This document shows, in pieces, positions 9,388 through 17,716 of a stretch of 64,000 nucleotides of DNA (positions are counted from its first letter, which is position 1; each line of letters begins with the position of its first letter). This DNA is from Archangiaceae bacterium. GTDB lineage: Bacteria > Myxococcota > Myxococcia > Myxococcales > Myxococcaceae. Made by a program: the position numbers and the translations under genes. Where the stretch lies: positions 124,001-188,000 of the forward strand of contig JADJNS010000010.1 of the NCBI GenBank assembly GCA_016714225.1. Direction: 5' to 3'. The notes beneath the pieces were generated by a model. It was not told the origin of the DNA, did not search any database, and saw nothing but the letters and a program-made list of their open reading frames with translations.

Positions 9388-12078
9388 ATGACCTCTCCCA
9401 CCGTCACCTTGAGCCCCGCCGGGCACCTGCTGCTCACCGAGCACGAAGGGCCCGAGCACGCCATGGCTCCGCGGCTCGCCGCCCTCCTGCGCGAGGCCTG
9501 GGCGCAGAGCCCCGCGCACGGCCTGCTCTCGCTGGGCCTCGACGAGCCCGAAGTCGAGCTGCCGCCGGTCTGGCGCTTCTGGCGCGAGCGGGCCGTCGAG
9601 GTGATTGCCGCCGCCTGCATCGCCGCGGACATCGAGAACCAGCGCGAGAAGGTCGAGCTGCCCGCCGACCTGCCCGCGCTCGAGCGCGCCGCGGGCCAGG
9701 CGCCCCCGATGCCCGGCGGCGAGTACCTCACGCCCGCGGTGCTGGTCGAGGTTCACCACGCGCTCGCCGCCGCGCTCAAGGCCGCGCTCGCCCAGAGCAG
9801 GCACCTTTCGGTGCAGCAGTTCTTCGCCGAGCACCACGAGCGCTGGCACGTGCTGGGGCGGGTGCACTTTCACCTCGCCGAGAACCGAAGAGACCCCGAG
9901 CGGCCGTTCGCGTTTCTCGCCACCTACACCACCGGCGTCTCGGAGCGCGGCGCCGCGCAGCACCGCCCGCTCGGCGACGCGGTGCGCGAGTCGGCCTCGG
10001 CGCGCGACAAGGCCCGGCTGCTCGCGCTGCTCGAGCCGGTGAAGCACGCCGCCAGCAGCGCGCCGTACGTGCGCGAGCTGGTCGACTCGGGAAAGGTGTT
10101 TCGCCCCCTGGCGTGGACGCCGCGTGACGCCCACCGCTTCTTGAAAGAGCTGCCCGCGCTCGAGCAGAGCGGCGTCATCGTGCGGGTGCCCGACTGGTGG
10201 AAGGCGAGGGCCCCGCCGCGGCCGCAGGTCTCCATCTCGCTGGGCAACAAAGAGCCGAACGCGGTCGGCCTCGACGCGCTGCTCGACTTCGACGTGCGGC
10301 TCACGCTCGCCGGAGCCCCGCTCACCGACGCCGAGCTCGAGGCGCTCAAGGCCGCCAACGACGGGCTGGTGCTGCTCAAGGGGCGCTGGGTCGAGGTCGA
10401 CCGCAACAAGCTCGACCAGCTGCTCTCGCACTGGAGCACCGTGCAGCAGGCCGCGGGGGCGGGGCTCTCGTACGCCGAGGCGATGCGGCTGCTCTCGGGC
10501 GTGCGCCTGGGCGACGCGCTCGACGAGGCTACCCCGGTCGAGCCCGAGACCCAGGCCGCCTGGTCGCAGGTCACCGCCGGCCCGTGGCTCTCGAAGACCC
10601 TGGCCGCGATGCGCGAGCAGGGCGGGCGCGACGTCGAGGTGGGCGACGCGCTGAAGGCCGAGCTGCGCCCCTACCAGCGCGAAGGGGTGCGCTGGCTGTG
10701 GCTGCTCTCGCAGCTGCACCTGGGCGCGTGCCTCGCCGACGACATGGGCCTGGGCAAGACGGTGCAGGTGCTGGCGCTGCTGCTCGCCCACGAGCGGCGC
10801 GCCCGCACCGCCGAGCCGCACCTGCTGGTGGTGCCGGCCTCGCTGCTCGCCAACTGGAAGGGCGAGGCCGAGCGCTTCGCGCCGTCGCTCGAGGTGGTGG
10901 CGCTGCACCCCAGTGAGCTCGACCTCTCGCACGGGCCGCCGCCCGAGCTGGAGCGCGCGCGGGTGGCGCTCACCAGCTACGCCACCCTGCAGCGCACCGG
11001 GTGGATGCTCGAGCGAAAGTGGGGCCTGGTGGTGCTCGACGAGGCGCAGGCCATCAAGAACCCGGGCGCCAAGCAGACCCGCGCGGTGAAGCGGCTGCAG
11101 GGGGCAGGGCGCATCGCGCTCACCGGCACGCCGGTCGAGAACCGGGTCACCGACCTGTGGTCCATCTTCGACTTCTTGAACCCCGGCCTGCTCGGCTCGG
11201 CGAAGCAGTTCGGCACCTTCGTGCGCGACAGCGCGTCGTTCGCGCCGCTGCGCGAGCTGACGCGCCCGTACATCTTGCGGCGGCTGAAGACCGACCGCGC
11301 CGTCATCTCCGACCTGCCCGAGAAGACCGAGGTGCCGGCGTTCTGCACCCTCACCAGACGGCAGGCGGTGCTGTACCAGCAGTCGGTCGACGCGCTGGCG
11401 AAAGAGCTGCGCGGCGCGAGAGAGGGCATCGAGCGGCGCGGGGTGGTGCTGTCGTACCTGATGCGCTTCAAGCAGATCTGCAACCACCCCAGCCAGTGGC
11501 TGGCCGACGGAGCGTTCAAGCCCGAAGACTCGGGCAAGCACCAGAAGCTCGCCGAGCTGTGCGAGACCATCGCCGCGAAGCAAGAGAAGGTGCTGGTGTT
11601 CACCCAGTTCCGCCAGCTGACCGAGCCGCTCGCCGCGTGGCTGAAGAGCCTGTTCGGCCGGCCGGGGCTTCAGCTCTCGGGGCAGACCCAGGTGAAGCGC
11701 CGGCAAGAGCTGGTGCGGCGCTTTCAAGACGACGAGCAGGTGCCGTTCTTCGTGCTGTCGCTCAAGGCCGGCGGCACCGGCTTGAACCTCACCGCCGCCT
11801 CGCACGTGATTCACTTCGACCGCTGGTGGAACCCGGCGGTCGAGAACCAGGCCACCGACCGCGCCTTTCGCATCGGGCAGAAGCGCAACGTGCTGGTGCA
11901 CAAGTTCGTCTGCCGCGGCACCGTCGAAGAGCGCGTCGACGCGCTGATTGCCCAGAAGCAGGGCGTGGCGCGCGAACTGCTCGAGGGCGAGAGCGAGGTG
12001 AAGCTCTCGGAGCTCAGCGACGGTGAGCTCATGCGCATGGTTTCGCTCGACATGACCCGCGCGCGGGCGGAGGCCTGA
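9388..12078 (+). CDS. SNF2-family DEAD-like ATPase (HepA/RapA-type)
   Basis: An 896-residue Swi2/Snf2 ATPase. Residues 1-420 form the SNF2-associated N-terminal region typical of bacterial members (DWWKARAPPRPQVSIS segment, then LVLLKGRWVEVDRNKL). The motor follows: motif I DDMGLGKT at about 451-458, DEAQ box at 551-554, TGTPVENR, and in the C-terminal lobe LSLKAGGTGLNLTAA and QATDRAFRIGQ at about 821-831. All ATPase motifs are intact. Such enzymes translocate on duplex DNA and remodel protein-DNA or polymerase complexes. It is followed two bases later by a SWIM zinc-finger gene in the same direction, an arrangement known in many bacteria; the pair probably acts together on DNA. An intergenic stretch of about 200 bases lies upstream. 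Confidence 0.93.
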   Translation: MTSPTVTLSPAGHLLLTEHEGPEHAMAPRLAALLREAWAQSPAHGLLSLGLDEPEVELPPVWRFWRERAVEVIAAACIAADIENQREKVELPADLPALERAAGQAPPMPGGEYLTPAVLVEVHHALAAALKAALAQSRHLSVQQFFAEHHERWHVLGRVHFHLAENRRDPERPFAFLATYTTGVSERGAAQHRPLGDAVRESASARDKARLLALLEPVKHAASSAPYVRELVDSGKVFRPLAWTPRDAHRFLKELPALEQSGVIVRVPDWWKARAPPRPQVSISLGNKEPNAVGLDALLDFDVRLTLAGAPLTDAELEALKAANDGLVLLKGRWVEVDRNKLDQLLSHWSTVQQAAGAGLSYAEAMRLLSGVRLGDALDEATPVEPETQAAWSQVTAGPWLSKTLAAMREQGGRDVEVGDALKAELRPYQREGVRWLWLLSQLHLGACLADDMGLGKTVQVLALLLAHERRARTAEPHLLVVPASLLANWKGEAERFAPSLEVVALHPSELDLSHGPPPELERARVALTSYATLQRTGWMLERKWGLVVLDEAQAIKNPGAKQTRAVKRLQGAGRIALTGTPVENRVTDLWSIFDFLNPGLLGSAKQFGTFVRDSASFAPLRELTRPYILRRLKTDRAVISDLPEKTEVPAFCTLTRRQAVLYQQSVDALAKELRGAREGIERRGVVLSYLMRFKQICNHPSQWLADGAFKPEDSGKHQKLAELCETIAAKQEKVLVFTQFRQLTEPLAAWLKSLFGRPGLQLSGQTQVKRRQELVRRFQDDEQVPFFVLSLKAGGTGLNLTAASHVIHFDRWWNPAVENQATDRAFRIGQKRNVLVHKFVCRGTVEERVDALIAQKQGVARELLEGESEVKLSELSDGELMRMVSLDMTRARAEA

Positions 12079-12080
12079 CC

Positions 12081-12884
12081 ATGGCGTTCGGACGCTGGGG
12101 AGACTTCGCGCCCTACGTGCCGGTGGCCCAGCGGCAGGCCGCCGCGCGGCGCGAGGCGCAGCAGCTGGCCGGGAAACAGAAGCTCGACCCGGTGGTCGTC
12201 GAGGGGCGGAAGCTGGCCTCGACGTTCTGGGGCGCCGCGTGGTGCACGCACATCGAGGGCTACAGCGACTACGCGAGCCGCCTGCCGCGCGGCCGCACCT
12301 ACGCGCGCAACGGCTCGGTGGTGGACCTGCAGCTTTCGAAGGGCGCGGTGCGCGCGTACGTCGCCGGCTCGGAGCTCTACACGGTGACGCTCGACATCGG
12401 GTCGCTCGACCCGAAGCGGTGGAAGGCGATCGTCGCCGAGTGCGCCGGCAAGATCGACTCGGTGGTCGAGCTGCTCTCGGGGCGGCTGTCGGACTCGGTG
12501 ATGGGCGTGCTGTGCGACGCGCAGCGCGGCGTGTTTCCCCAGAGCGACGAGCTCGAGATGACCTGCTCGTGCCCCGACATGGCCGGGCTGTGCAAGCACC
12601 TCGCGGCGGTGCTCTACGGCATCGGCAGCCGGTTGGACCGCGAGCCCGAGCTGCTCTTCCTCTTGCGCGGCGTCGACCAGCTCGACCTGGTCGAGGGGGC
12701 GGGCGGCAGCGCGGTGCTGGGGCAGGAGGGCGGCGACGACGAGCTCGACGCCGGCGTGCTCTCCGAGGTGTTCGGCATCGACCTGGTGTTGGGCGGCGCG
12801 CCGCCACCGCTGCCGCGCGGCGGCGCAAGAAGCCCGCCGAAGAAGAAGCCCGCGAAGCAGAAGAAGACGAAGCAGCGGCGGTGA
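12081..12884 (+). CDS. SWIM zinc-finger protein, partner of the SNF2 ATPase
   Basis: A 267-residue protein starting two bases after the SNF2 stop. The SWIM signature lies at about residues 160-177, MTCSCPDMAGLCKHLAAVLY, giving C-x-C then C-x-H as zinc ligands. The region before it (SVVDLQLSKGAVRAYVAGS, YTVTLDIGSL) is the beta-rich domain usually found with SWIM in these partners. The end is Pro/Lys-rich (PPKKKPAKQKKTKQRR), likely to contact nucleic acid. SWIM fingers bind DNA or proteins; family knowledge and gene order suggest it targets or regulates the SNF2 motor. The stop lies six bases from the convergent HMG-CoA reductase/terpene synthase stop. Confidence 0.9.
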   Translation: MAFGRWGDFAPYVPVAQRQAAARREAQQLAGKQKLDPVVVEGRKLASTFWGAAWCTHIEGYSDYASRLPRGRTYARNGSVVDLQLSKGAVRAYVAGSELYTVTLDIGSLDPKRWKAIVAECAGKIDSVVELLSGRLSDSVMGVLCDAQRGVFPQSDELEMTCSCPDMAGLCKHLAAVLYGIGSRLDREPELLFLLRGVDQLDLVEGAGGSAVLGQEGGDDELDAGVLSEVFGIDLVLGGAPPPLPRGGARSPPKKKPAKQKKTKQRR

Positions 12885-12890
12885 GGCCCC

Positions 12891-15152
12891 TCAGCCGGTG
12901 GTGTGCAGCTCGGCCTGGCCTGGCGCTTCGGGCCTGAAGAACTCGAAGCGCGGCTCGACCACCTGGCCGGCGAGCACGATGCGGTGCGCGAGGTAGCGGG
13001 GGGCCTGCGACTCCCACAGCGAGAAGCCGAGCGAGGCGAGGCGAATGTCCTGAACCCAGCGCGCCACGTAGGGGTCGCAGTCGGGGCCCCAGCTGCCGAC
13101 CTCGGCGGCGACGCGGTCGTACTCGGCCAGCGCCTCGTCGTGCATGGCGAGAATCTGCTCGAGCGCCGAGTCGGCCGAGCAGTGGGTCTCGCTCATGAAG
13201 GTGGAGATGAGGTTGAGCTGCCCCTCGGCGAGGTCCTTCGCGAAGCTCAAGATGTCGTTGCCCAGGCCGACGATTTTGTTGGCGAGCTTCTTGAGGCGGC
13301 GAATGCGCGGGTCGGCGTGAAAGCGCCGCGGCAGCTCGAAGTCGTAGGCGTCTTCGAGCAGGTACGCGGTGGGGTACATGCCGATGGTCTCGATGCGCAT
13401 CTCGAGCTGAACGTCGAAGCGCGGCGGCCGAGCGCCCGCCCGCACTGCAGCCATCGCCTCGGCCTCGCGGCGGGCCCACGCGTCCCAGCGCACCATTCCG
13501 CTGCAGATGTCGTCGAGCCAGTGAAAGCTGCGGCGCGACGCGAGCTCGAGGTACAGCTCCCACCAGCCGCGGTCGAACCGGGTCAGGTCGGGCGGCGCTT
13601 GGCGCGCCTGCACCGCCGCGGCGCTGAGCCTCCACCGGTTCTCGCCGGTCTCGACGTGCACGTCGTCCCACAAGAGCCACATCGAGAGGTACTTGCCGAT
13701 GCGCACCGTCGTCTGCGGAGAGAGGTTGGGAAACGGCACCCCCACGTAGCCCGCGGCGTCGAACTTTCTCGCGCGTGCCACCTCGCGCTCGGAGCAGCCC
13801 AGCCGCTCGAACCAGGCGATGATCTGCTGCTCGGCCTCGCGCGCGTGCGGGTTCACCCCGGTGGCCGACCTCCAGTGCTCGGGCACGCGGAAGCGGAAGC
13901 GGCCGTGGCTCTTCGGCAGCGCCGCCGCCTCGCCCGCGCTCACCACCTGCAGCCCGGCTTCGGGCGTGGCGACCAGCGACGGCGGCCGGCCGCGGGTGTG
14001 CAGCGCCATGTGACCGCGCTGAATGCCCACCGAGCCCAGCGCCCGCAGCGCCGCGAGGTTCTGCGCCAGGCCCACCGCCGCCATCACCTGGGCCAGGTCG
14101 CGCGCCGAGGGGTTGCCGAGCAGCTTCAACGCCAGGCGCGCCACCGGGTGCTTGCGCACCGCGCCGCCCACCGTGCCCACCGCCAGCGGCAGCTCGATGG
14201 CGCCGTGCAGCCGGCCCTTTTCCTGCCACCAGGTCGAGAGCGGCCGGTAGCCCGCACGCATCGCCGCGAACGCGTGTGCCCCCGCCTCGAGGGCCCGCCA
14301 GTCGTTGCCGGTGGCCAGCGCCACCGCGTCGACCCCGTTCATGATGCCCTTGTTGTGGGTGGCGGCGCGGTGCGGGTCGAGCTCGGCGAAGCGCGCCGCC
14401 TGCACGATGCCCTCGGCGATCTGCGCCCCGCTGCACCCGAAGTCGGCCAGCAGCTCGAGCGGTATGGCGCAGGCGGCCCGCGCGCACCGCTGGTCCGACA
14501 GGTTCGAGAGAATGCGCAGGTACACCTTGCCGCCGGTGAGCAGCTCGATGAGCGGCGCCACGCTCTCGGCCATGGTGTTCACCATGTTGGCGCCCATCGC
14601 ATCGAGCACGTCGACCAAGAGGTGCACCACCACCATCGCGCCGCGCTCGGTGTCCGACGACAGCACCCGCACCTCGAGCTCGCGGGCTCCGCCGCCGCGC
14701 GCCACCAGCTGCGGCTGGCTGCGGTTCGCCGAGGCCAGAATCTCGGGCGCCGACAGCTCGAGCGCCGCCACCGCGTCGGCCACCGCCTCGTGGGGCAGCT
14801 GCGTCACCTGCACCTGGCTGATCATCACCGACTCGTCGGCGTCGGCGGTGAAGCCGCCCGCCTCACGCACGATCTTCGCGGCCAGCGAGACCGCGGCGAC
14901 CACCGACGGCTCTTCCACCGCCATGGGTATCAGCCGGTCGCGCCCGTTGATGCGGAAGTTCAGCCCCACCCCCAGCGGCAGGCCGAACACGCCGATGGCG
15001 TTCTCGATCATCTGATCGGCGTCATCGGTGGCCAGCCCCGCGCTGAGCGCCTGCAGGTCGCCATCGGTGAGGCCGCACTGGGCCGCCAGCACCCTGCGGC
15101 GCTCGGTGAGCGGTAGATTGTAGAAACCGGAAAGTCGAGAGTTCACCGTCAT
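12891..15152 (-). CDS. fusion of class II HMG-CoA reductase and class I terpene synthase
   Basis: One uninterrupted 753-codon frame holds two enzymes. Residues 1-388 are a class II HMG-CoA reductase with all catalytic residues: Glu80/81 in AVEEPS, Lys268 in HNKGIMNG, Asp284 in TGNDWR, His381 in IQRGHMALH, almost the numbering of the Pseudomonas mevalonii enzyme (E83, K267, D283, H381). After a linker, residues about 415-740 are a class I terpene synthase: metal site DDVHVE (496-501), pyrophosphate-sensor Arg586, NDILSFAKD (632-640, NSE-type with Asp for the final Glu) and the RY pair 719-720. Arg586 lies exactly 46 residues before Asn632 and RY 79 after Asp640, as in active bacterial synthases. 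The protein would make or consume mevalonate and cyclise a prenyl diphosphate. No signal peptide is present. It is divergent from the stressosome operon. Confidence 0.9.
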   Translation of the reverse strand: MTVNSRLSGFYNLPLTERRRVLAAQCGLTDGDLQALSAGLATDDADQMIENAIGVFGLPLGVGLNFRINGRDRLIPMAVEEPSVVAAVSLAAKIVREAGGFTADADESVMISQVQVTQLPHEAVADAVAALELSAPEILASANRSQPQLVARGGGARELEVRVLSSDTERGAMVVVHLLVDVLDAMGANMVNTMAESVAPLIELLTGGKVYLRILSNLSDQRCARAACAIPLELLADFGCSGAQIAEGIVQAARFAELDPHRAATHNKGIMNGVDAVALATGNDWRALEAGAHAFAAMRAGYRPLSTWWQEKGRLHGAIELPLAVGTVGGAVRKHPVARLALKLLGNPSARDLAQVMAAVGLAQNLAALRALGSVGIQRGHMALHTRGRPPSLVATPEAGLQVVSAGEAAALPKSHGRFRFRVPEHWRSATGVNPHAREAEQQIIAWFERLGCSEREVARARKFDAAGYVGVPFPNLSPQTTVRIGKYLSMWLLWDDVHVETGENRWRLSAAAVQARQAPPDLTRFDRGWWELYLELASRRSFHWLDDICSGMVRWDAWARREAEAMAAVRAGARPPRFDVQLEMRIETIGMYPTAYLLEDAYDFELPRRFHADPRIRRLKKLANKIVGLGNDILSFAKDLAEGQLNLISTFMSETHCSADSALEQILAMHDEALAEYDRVAAEVGSWGPDCDPYVARWVQDIRLASLGFSLWESQAPRYLAHRIVLAGQVVEPRFEFFRPEAPGQAELHTTG

Positions 15153-15183
15153 GGCGCGGAATCATCTGCGCCCGAGCGAGAGC

Positions 15184-15264
15184 GGTGCAACGAGCACCTC
15201 ATCCCACCACCATGAACTTCGGCGGTTTTTTGCGTCGAAACTGTACAACGACATAAACCAATCG
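15184..15264. promoter_or_regulatory. AT-rich divergent promoter region between the fusion gene and the Rsb operon
   Basis: This is one of the few AT-rich patches in the window. A promoter-like pair on the plus strand, TTGCGT (15230-15235) and CATAAA (15252-15257) with a 16-base spacer, could serve the Rsb operon 80 bases on. On the minus side, a small inverted repeat GGTGC-AACGA-GCACC (15184-15198) sits 32 bases before the fusion gene start. The assignments are by pattern only. Confidence 0.3.
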
Positions 15265-15344
15265 AGCGACGTTCAAGCTGAACATCGACACAACAATGAC
15301 GGCATGGGTAAGCTGCGATTCCCGTCTCCGGAGGGTCCCCAGCG

Positions 15345-15752
15345 ATGATGGCGATGAACGAGTTCATGACGCCGAAGGGCGTCAAGGTGGTTCGGGTCGG
15401 CCTCAGCAAGCTGTACACCGCGGCCGAGGCGAACGAGGTGGGCAAGGGCATCGCTCCCGGCGGCCGGTTTCATGGGCTGCCGATGCTGGTGGTGATGCAG
15501 CTCGGCACCGATGTGCCGGCCGAGTCGCGCGAGGTGATGTCGAAGATGGACCGTGGCGCCCTCGAAGGCGCGGCGGTGGTGGTGCCGTCGGCCACGCTGC
15601 GCATCTTCGCCACCTTCATCGTGCGGGTGATGGGGCTCAAGTCGGTGACGCTCCACTCCAACGAGGAAGAGGCCCTCACCGCGCTCGATGGGCGCTTCAC
15701 GCCCGTGCAGAAAGGCCCCGATGGCGTCGATCGCGCTCCTGAAGCTCGGTGA
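15345..15752 (+). CDS. first gene of the Rsb operon, possible STAS-fold protein
   Basis: A 135-residue protein with no recognised family by motif. It has alternating strands and helices (GLPMLVVMQLG, GAAVVVPSATLRIFATFIVRVMG, SVTLHSNEEEALTAL). The pattern of a strand, then a helix after VVVPSA, then LFSNEEEA-type endings resembles SpoIIAA/STAS-like regulators, but this is weak. A GGAGG at 15329-15334 precedes ATG 15345; other in-frame ATGs follow at 15348 and 15354. The end overlaps the RsbS-like start by 32 bases, so it belongs to the operon. A sensor or modulator role is suggested only by position. Confidence 0.6.
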   Translation: MMAMNEFMTPKGVKVVRVGLSKLYTAAEANEVGKGIAPGGRFHGLPMLVVMQLGTDVPAESREVMSKMDRGALEGAAVVVPSATLRIFATFIVRVMGLKSVTLHSNEEEALTALDGRFTPVQKGPDGVDRAPEAR

Positions 15753-16083
15753 CTGCCTGTTCGTGAGCGTGCCCGAAGAGCTGCGCGACTCCGAGGTGCG
15801 AGACCTTCAAGAGACGGTCTCGACCCGGCTCTCGCAAGAGCGGGTGCGCGGCGTGGTCATCGACGTGTCGAGCCTGTCGATCATCGACAGCTTCGTCGCC
15901 CGCGTGCTGGGCGACACCGCCGCCATCGCCCGCTCGTTCGGAGCGCGCGGCGTGCTGGTGGGCATTCGGCCCGCGGTGGCCACCACCCTCATCGACCTGG
16001 GCATCGACCTCTCGGCGGTCGAGACCGCCCTCAACCTCGAACGCGCGCTCGCGAAGCTGAACCTTCGCGTGGTCAGCCTCTAG
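15721..16083 (+). CDS. rsbS: RsbS-like STAS protein
   Basis: A 120-residue single STAS domain. The start at ATG 15721 (ASIALLKLGDCLFVSVPEEL) matches the typical RsbS N-terminus; an earlier ATG at 15688 adds an unrelated leader. The phosphoacceptor region is VVIDVSSLSIIDSFVARVLG, placing Ser57 in the Asp-Ser-Phe triplet that corresponds to Ser59 of Bacillus RsbS. The later GIRPAVATTLIDLGIDLS segment also fits. In known stressosomes RsbS forms the scaffold with RsbR and sequesters the kinase RsbT until phosphorylated. The next gene is the RsbT-like kinase, which supports this. Confidence 0.88.
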   Translation: MASIALLKLGDCLFVSVPEELRDSEVRDLQETVSTRLSQERVRGVVIDVSSLSIIDSFVARVLGDTAAIARSFGARGVLVGIRPAVATTLIDLGIDLSAVETALNLERALAKLNLRVVSL

Positions 16084-16092
16084 CTGAGTGCC

Positions 16093-16731
16093 ATGGCCGC
16101 TCCTCTGCTCGAAGCCGTAAGCCGAGTGCTGCAGCCGATGCTGCCCGCGAGCGCGCTGCGCAGCGTGGTCGCCACGCTCGACATCACGCCCACCGCCGAG
16201 GTGGGGTCGCTCGACGTGGTCTCGACCCGGCGGCTGCTCGACCAGCTCAGCGTGGGCCTCAAGCTCTACACCGGGGTCATCGCCCGCCCGCAGCTCGACC
16301 TGATTCGCGGGGCGCTGACCGGCAGCCTGCACCCGCCGCCCACCCGCCTGATGCTCGAGGTGAACGGCGAGTCTGACGTGCTGCTCTCGGTGAAGGCCTG
16401 CCAGCGGCTGTGCAAGGGCTTCTTCTCGGGCACCGAGTGCGTGCGGCTGGCCACGGTGGTCTCCGAGCTGACCCGCAACATCTACATGTACGCGGGCAAA
16501 GGCCGGGTGGTGCTCGAGCTGGCCGAAGACGACCGCGGGGTGCAGCTGACCATGGTGGCCTCCGACGAGGGGCCGGGCTTCGTGGTCGACGCGGTGATGG
16601 CGAAGACCTACGTGTCGAAGACCGGCCTGGGGCGGGGCCTGAAAGGGTGCCGCGACATTCTCGATTCGCTGAAGGTCGAGTCGGCCCCGGGGCGCACCGT
16701 CATCGTGGGCTCGAAGCGGGTGAGGAAGTGA
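16093..16731 (+). CDS. rsbT: RsbT-like GHKL serine kinase with N-terminal extension
   Basis: The 212-residue product ends in an RsbT-type ATPase domain: N-box VVSELTRNIYMYAGKGR, G1 box SDEGPGF, G2 box GLGRGLKGCRDI. Bacillus RsbT is about 133 residues, so roughly 80 residues at the N-terminus (MAAPLLEAVSRVLQ to LHPPPTRLML) are extra and of unknown role. In the model system RsbT phosphorylates RsbS and RsbR, then leaves the complex to activate a downstream phosphatase. The gene's stop overlaps the next start as GTGA, so it is translationally coupled to the RsbX-like gene. Confidence 0.87.
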   Translation: MAAPLLEAVSRVLQPMLPASALRSVVATLDITPTAEVGSLDVVSTRRLLDQLSVGLKLYTGVIARPQLDLIRGALTGSLHPPPTRLMLEVNGESDVLLSVKACQRLCKGFFSGTECVRLATVVSELTRNIYMYAGKGRVVLELAEDDRGVQLTMVASDEGPGFVVDAVMAKTYVSKTGLGRGLKGCRDILDSLKVESAPGRTVIVGSKRVRK

Positions 16732-17312
16732 TCGTCACCAGCGGTGCGGCGGTGCGGCCGTACCAGGGGCTGTCGAGCTGCGGCGACGCGGCGGTGCACG
16801 TCGCCTACAAGCAGCAGCAGCGCTTCGTGCTCATCGACGCGCTCGGCCACGGGCCCGACGCCGAGAAGACCGCGCGACGACTCACCGAGGTGGTTCGCGA
16901 GACCGCCGACCTGGCGCTGCCCGAGGTGTTCGCGCGCTGCGGCGCGGCGCTGACCGGCACCACGCTGCGCGGCGCGGCGATGGGGGCGCTCGAGGTCGAC
17001 AAGAGCGGCAGCTGGTTCACCGGGGTGGGCAACATCGACGTGTATGGCCCGAAGGGCGCGCGGCGGCCGGTGTGCCTGCCCGGCACGCTGGGTCGGCGTC
17101 TGCCGCGCATCAAGACGATGCCGGTCGAGATTTCGCCGGGCACCCGCTGGGTGATGGTGTCTGACGGGCTGCGCGCGCGCGACATGGTGGCGGCGATGGA
17201 GACCACCCGCCAGCTGCCTCCTCGCGAGGCGGCGACCCGGCTCATCGAGGTGGCGGCGCGGGCCGACGACGACGCCTCGACCTGGGTGCTCGACTTCGGA
17301 GCGGTGCAGTGA
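16728..17312 (+). CDS. rsbX: RsbX-like PP2C/SpoIIE-type phosphatase
   Basis: A 194-residue product from GTG 16728, overlapping the RsbT-like stop by four bases. It shows the small PP2C fold of RsbX: FVLIDALGHGPDAEKTARRLTEVV (metal-binding Asp in the D-x-LGHG motif), TTLRGAAMGALEVD, TGVGNIDVYG, and RWVMVSDGLRA with the second Asp. RsbX removes phosphate from RsbS and RsbR to reset the stressosome. No sensor domain is attached. It is followed by a second GHKL kinase with an ATGA overlap. Confidence 0.86.
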   Translation: MIVTSGAAVRPYQGLSSCGDAAVHVAYKQQQRFVLIDALGHGPDAEKTARRLTEVVRETADLALPEVFARCGAALTGTTLRGAAMGALEVDKSGSWFTGVGNIDVYGPKGARRPVCLPGTLGRRLPRIKTMPVEISPGTRWVMVSDGLRARDMVAAMETTRQLPPREAATRLIEVAARADDDASTWVLDFGAVQ

Positions 17313-17716
17313 CGTTTCGCTGGCCGTTGGTGGCGCGTGCCGACTGCCTGGGCGCCGCGGCGAAGGCGCGCGAGGTGCTCACCGAGGCGGGGTGGAGCCC
17401 GAAAGAGGCTTCGGAGCTGGCGGTGGTGGTGGCCGAGCTGGCGAACAACGCCGTGCGCCACGCGGGAGGAGGCGAGTGCACCCTCGAGCTCGAGGCCCGC
17501 GCGTGGGAGCTGTGCGTGAGCGACGAGGGCCCCGGCTTCCCCGACGAGATTCTGGCCGACGCCGGCCGCACCGACGGCGTGCAGCCCCGCCGCGGCATGG
17601 GCTCGGGGCTGTCGTGCGCGCGCCGCATGTCGTGCGCGCTGTCATTGGAGAACCGTAGACCCAAGGGCGCGCGCATCGTCGCGCGCCAGACCCGCTGCAA
17701 GAGGAGCGAGCCATGA
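17309..17716 (+). CDS. second GHKL kinase, RsbW/RsbT type
   Basis: A 135-residue ATPase domain: VVVAELANNAVRHAGGG (N-box), SDEGPGF (G1) and RGMGSGLSCARRM (G2). Its size matches RsbT or RsbW without extension. The sequence begins with a short strand, RWPLVARADCLGAAAKARE, as in anti-sigma kinases. No sigma factor gene is present in the operon, so it may act on the STAS proteins rather than on a sigma factor. It overlaps both neighbours by four bases. Confidence 0.82.
   Translation: MTFRWPLVARADCLGAAAKAREVLTEAGWSPKEASELAVVVAELANNAVRHAGGGECTLELEARAWELCVSDEGPGFPDEILADAGRTDGVQPRRGMGSGLSCARRMSCALSLENRRPKGARIVARQTRCKRSEP

Noticed and set aside
9373..14487. A minus-strand open frame of 1704 codons spanning the SNF2 and SWIM genes and part of the HMG-CoA reductase.
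   Set aside because: It is Arg/Ala/Gly-rich nonsense, antisense to genes with intact domains; stop codons are rare on all strands at this GC content.
12903..15116. A 737-codon plus-strand frame opposite the reductase/terpene synthase.
   Set aside because: Composition is typical of antisense frames (Arg/His/Leu), and the minus frame carries both catalytic motif sets.
12891..15152. Two separate overlapping genes for the reductase and the terpene synthase.
   Set aside because: The frame is continuous with no internal stop, and no start with a ribosome site is apparent in the linker between residues 388 and 430.
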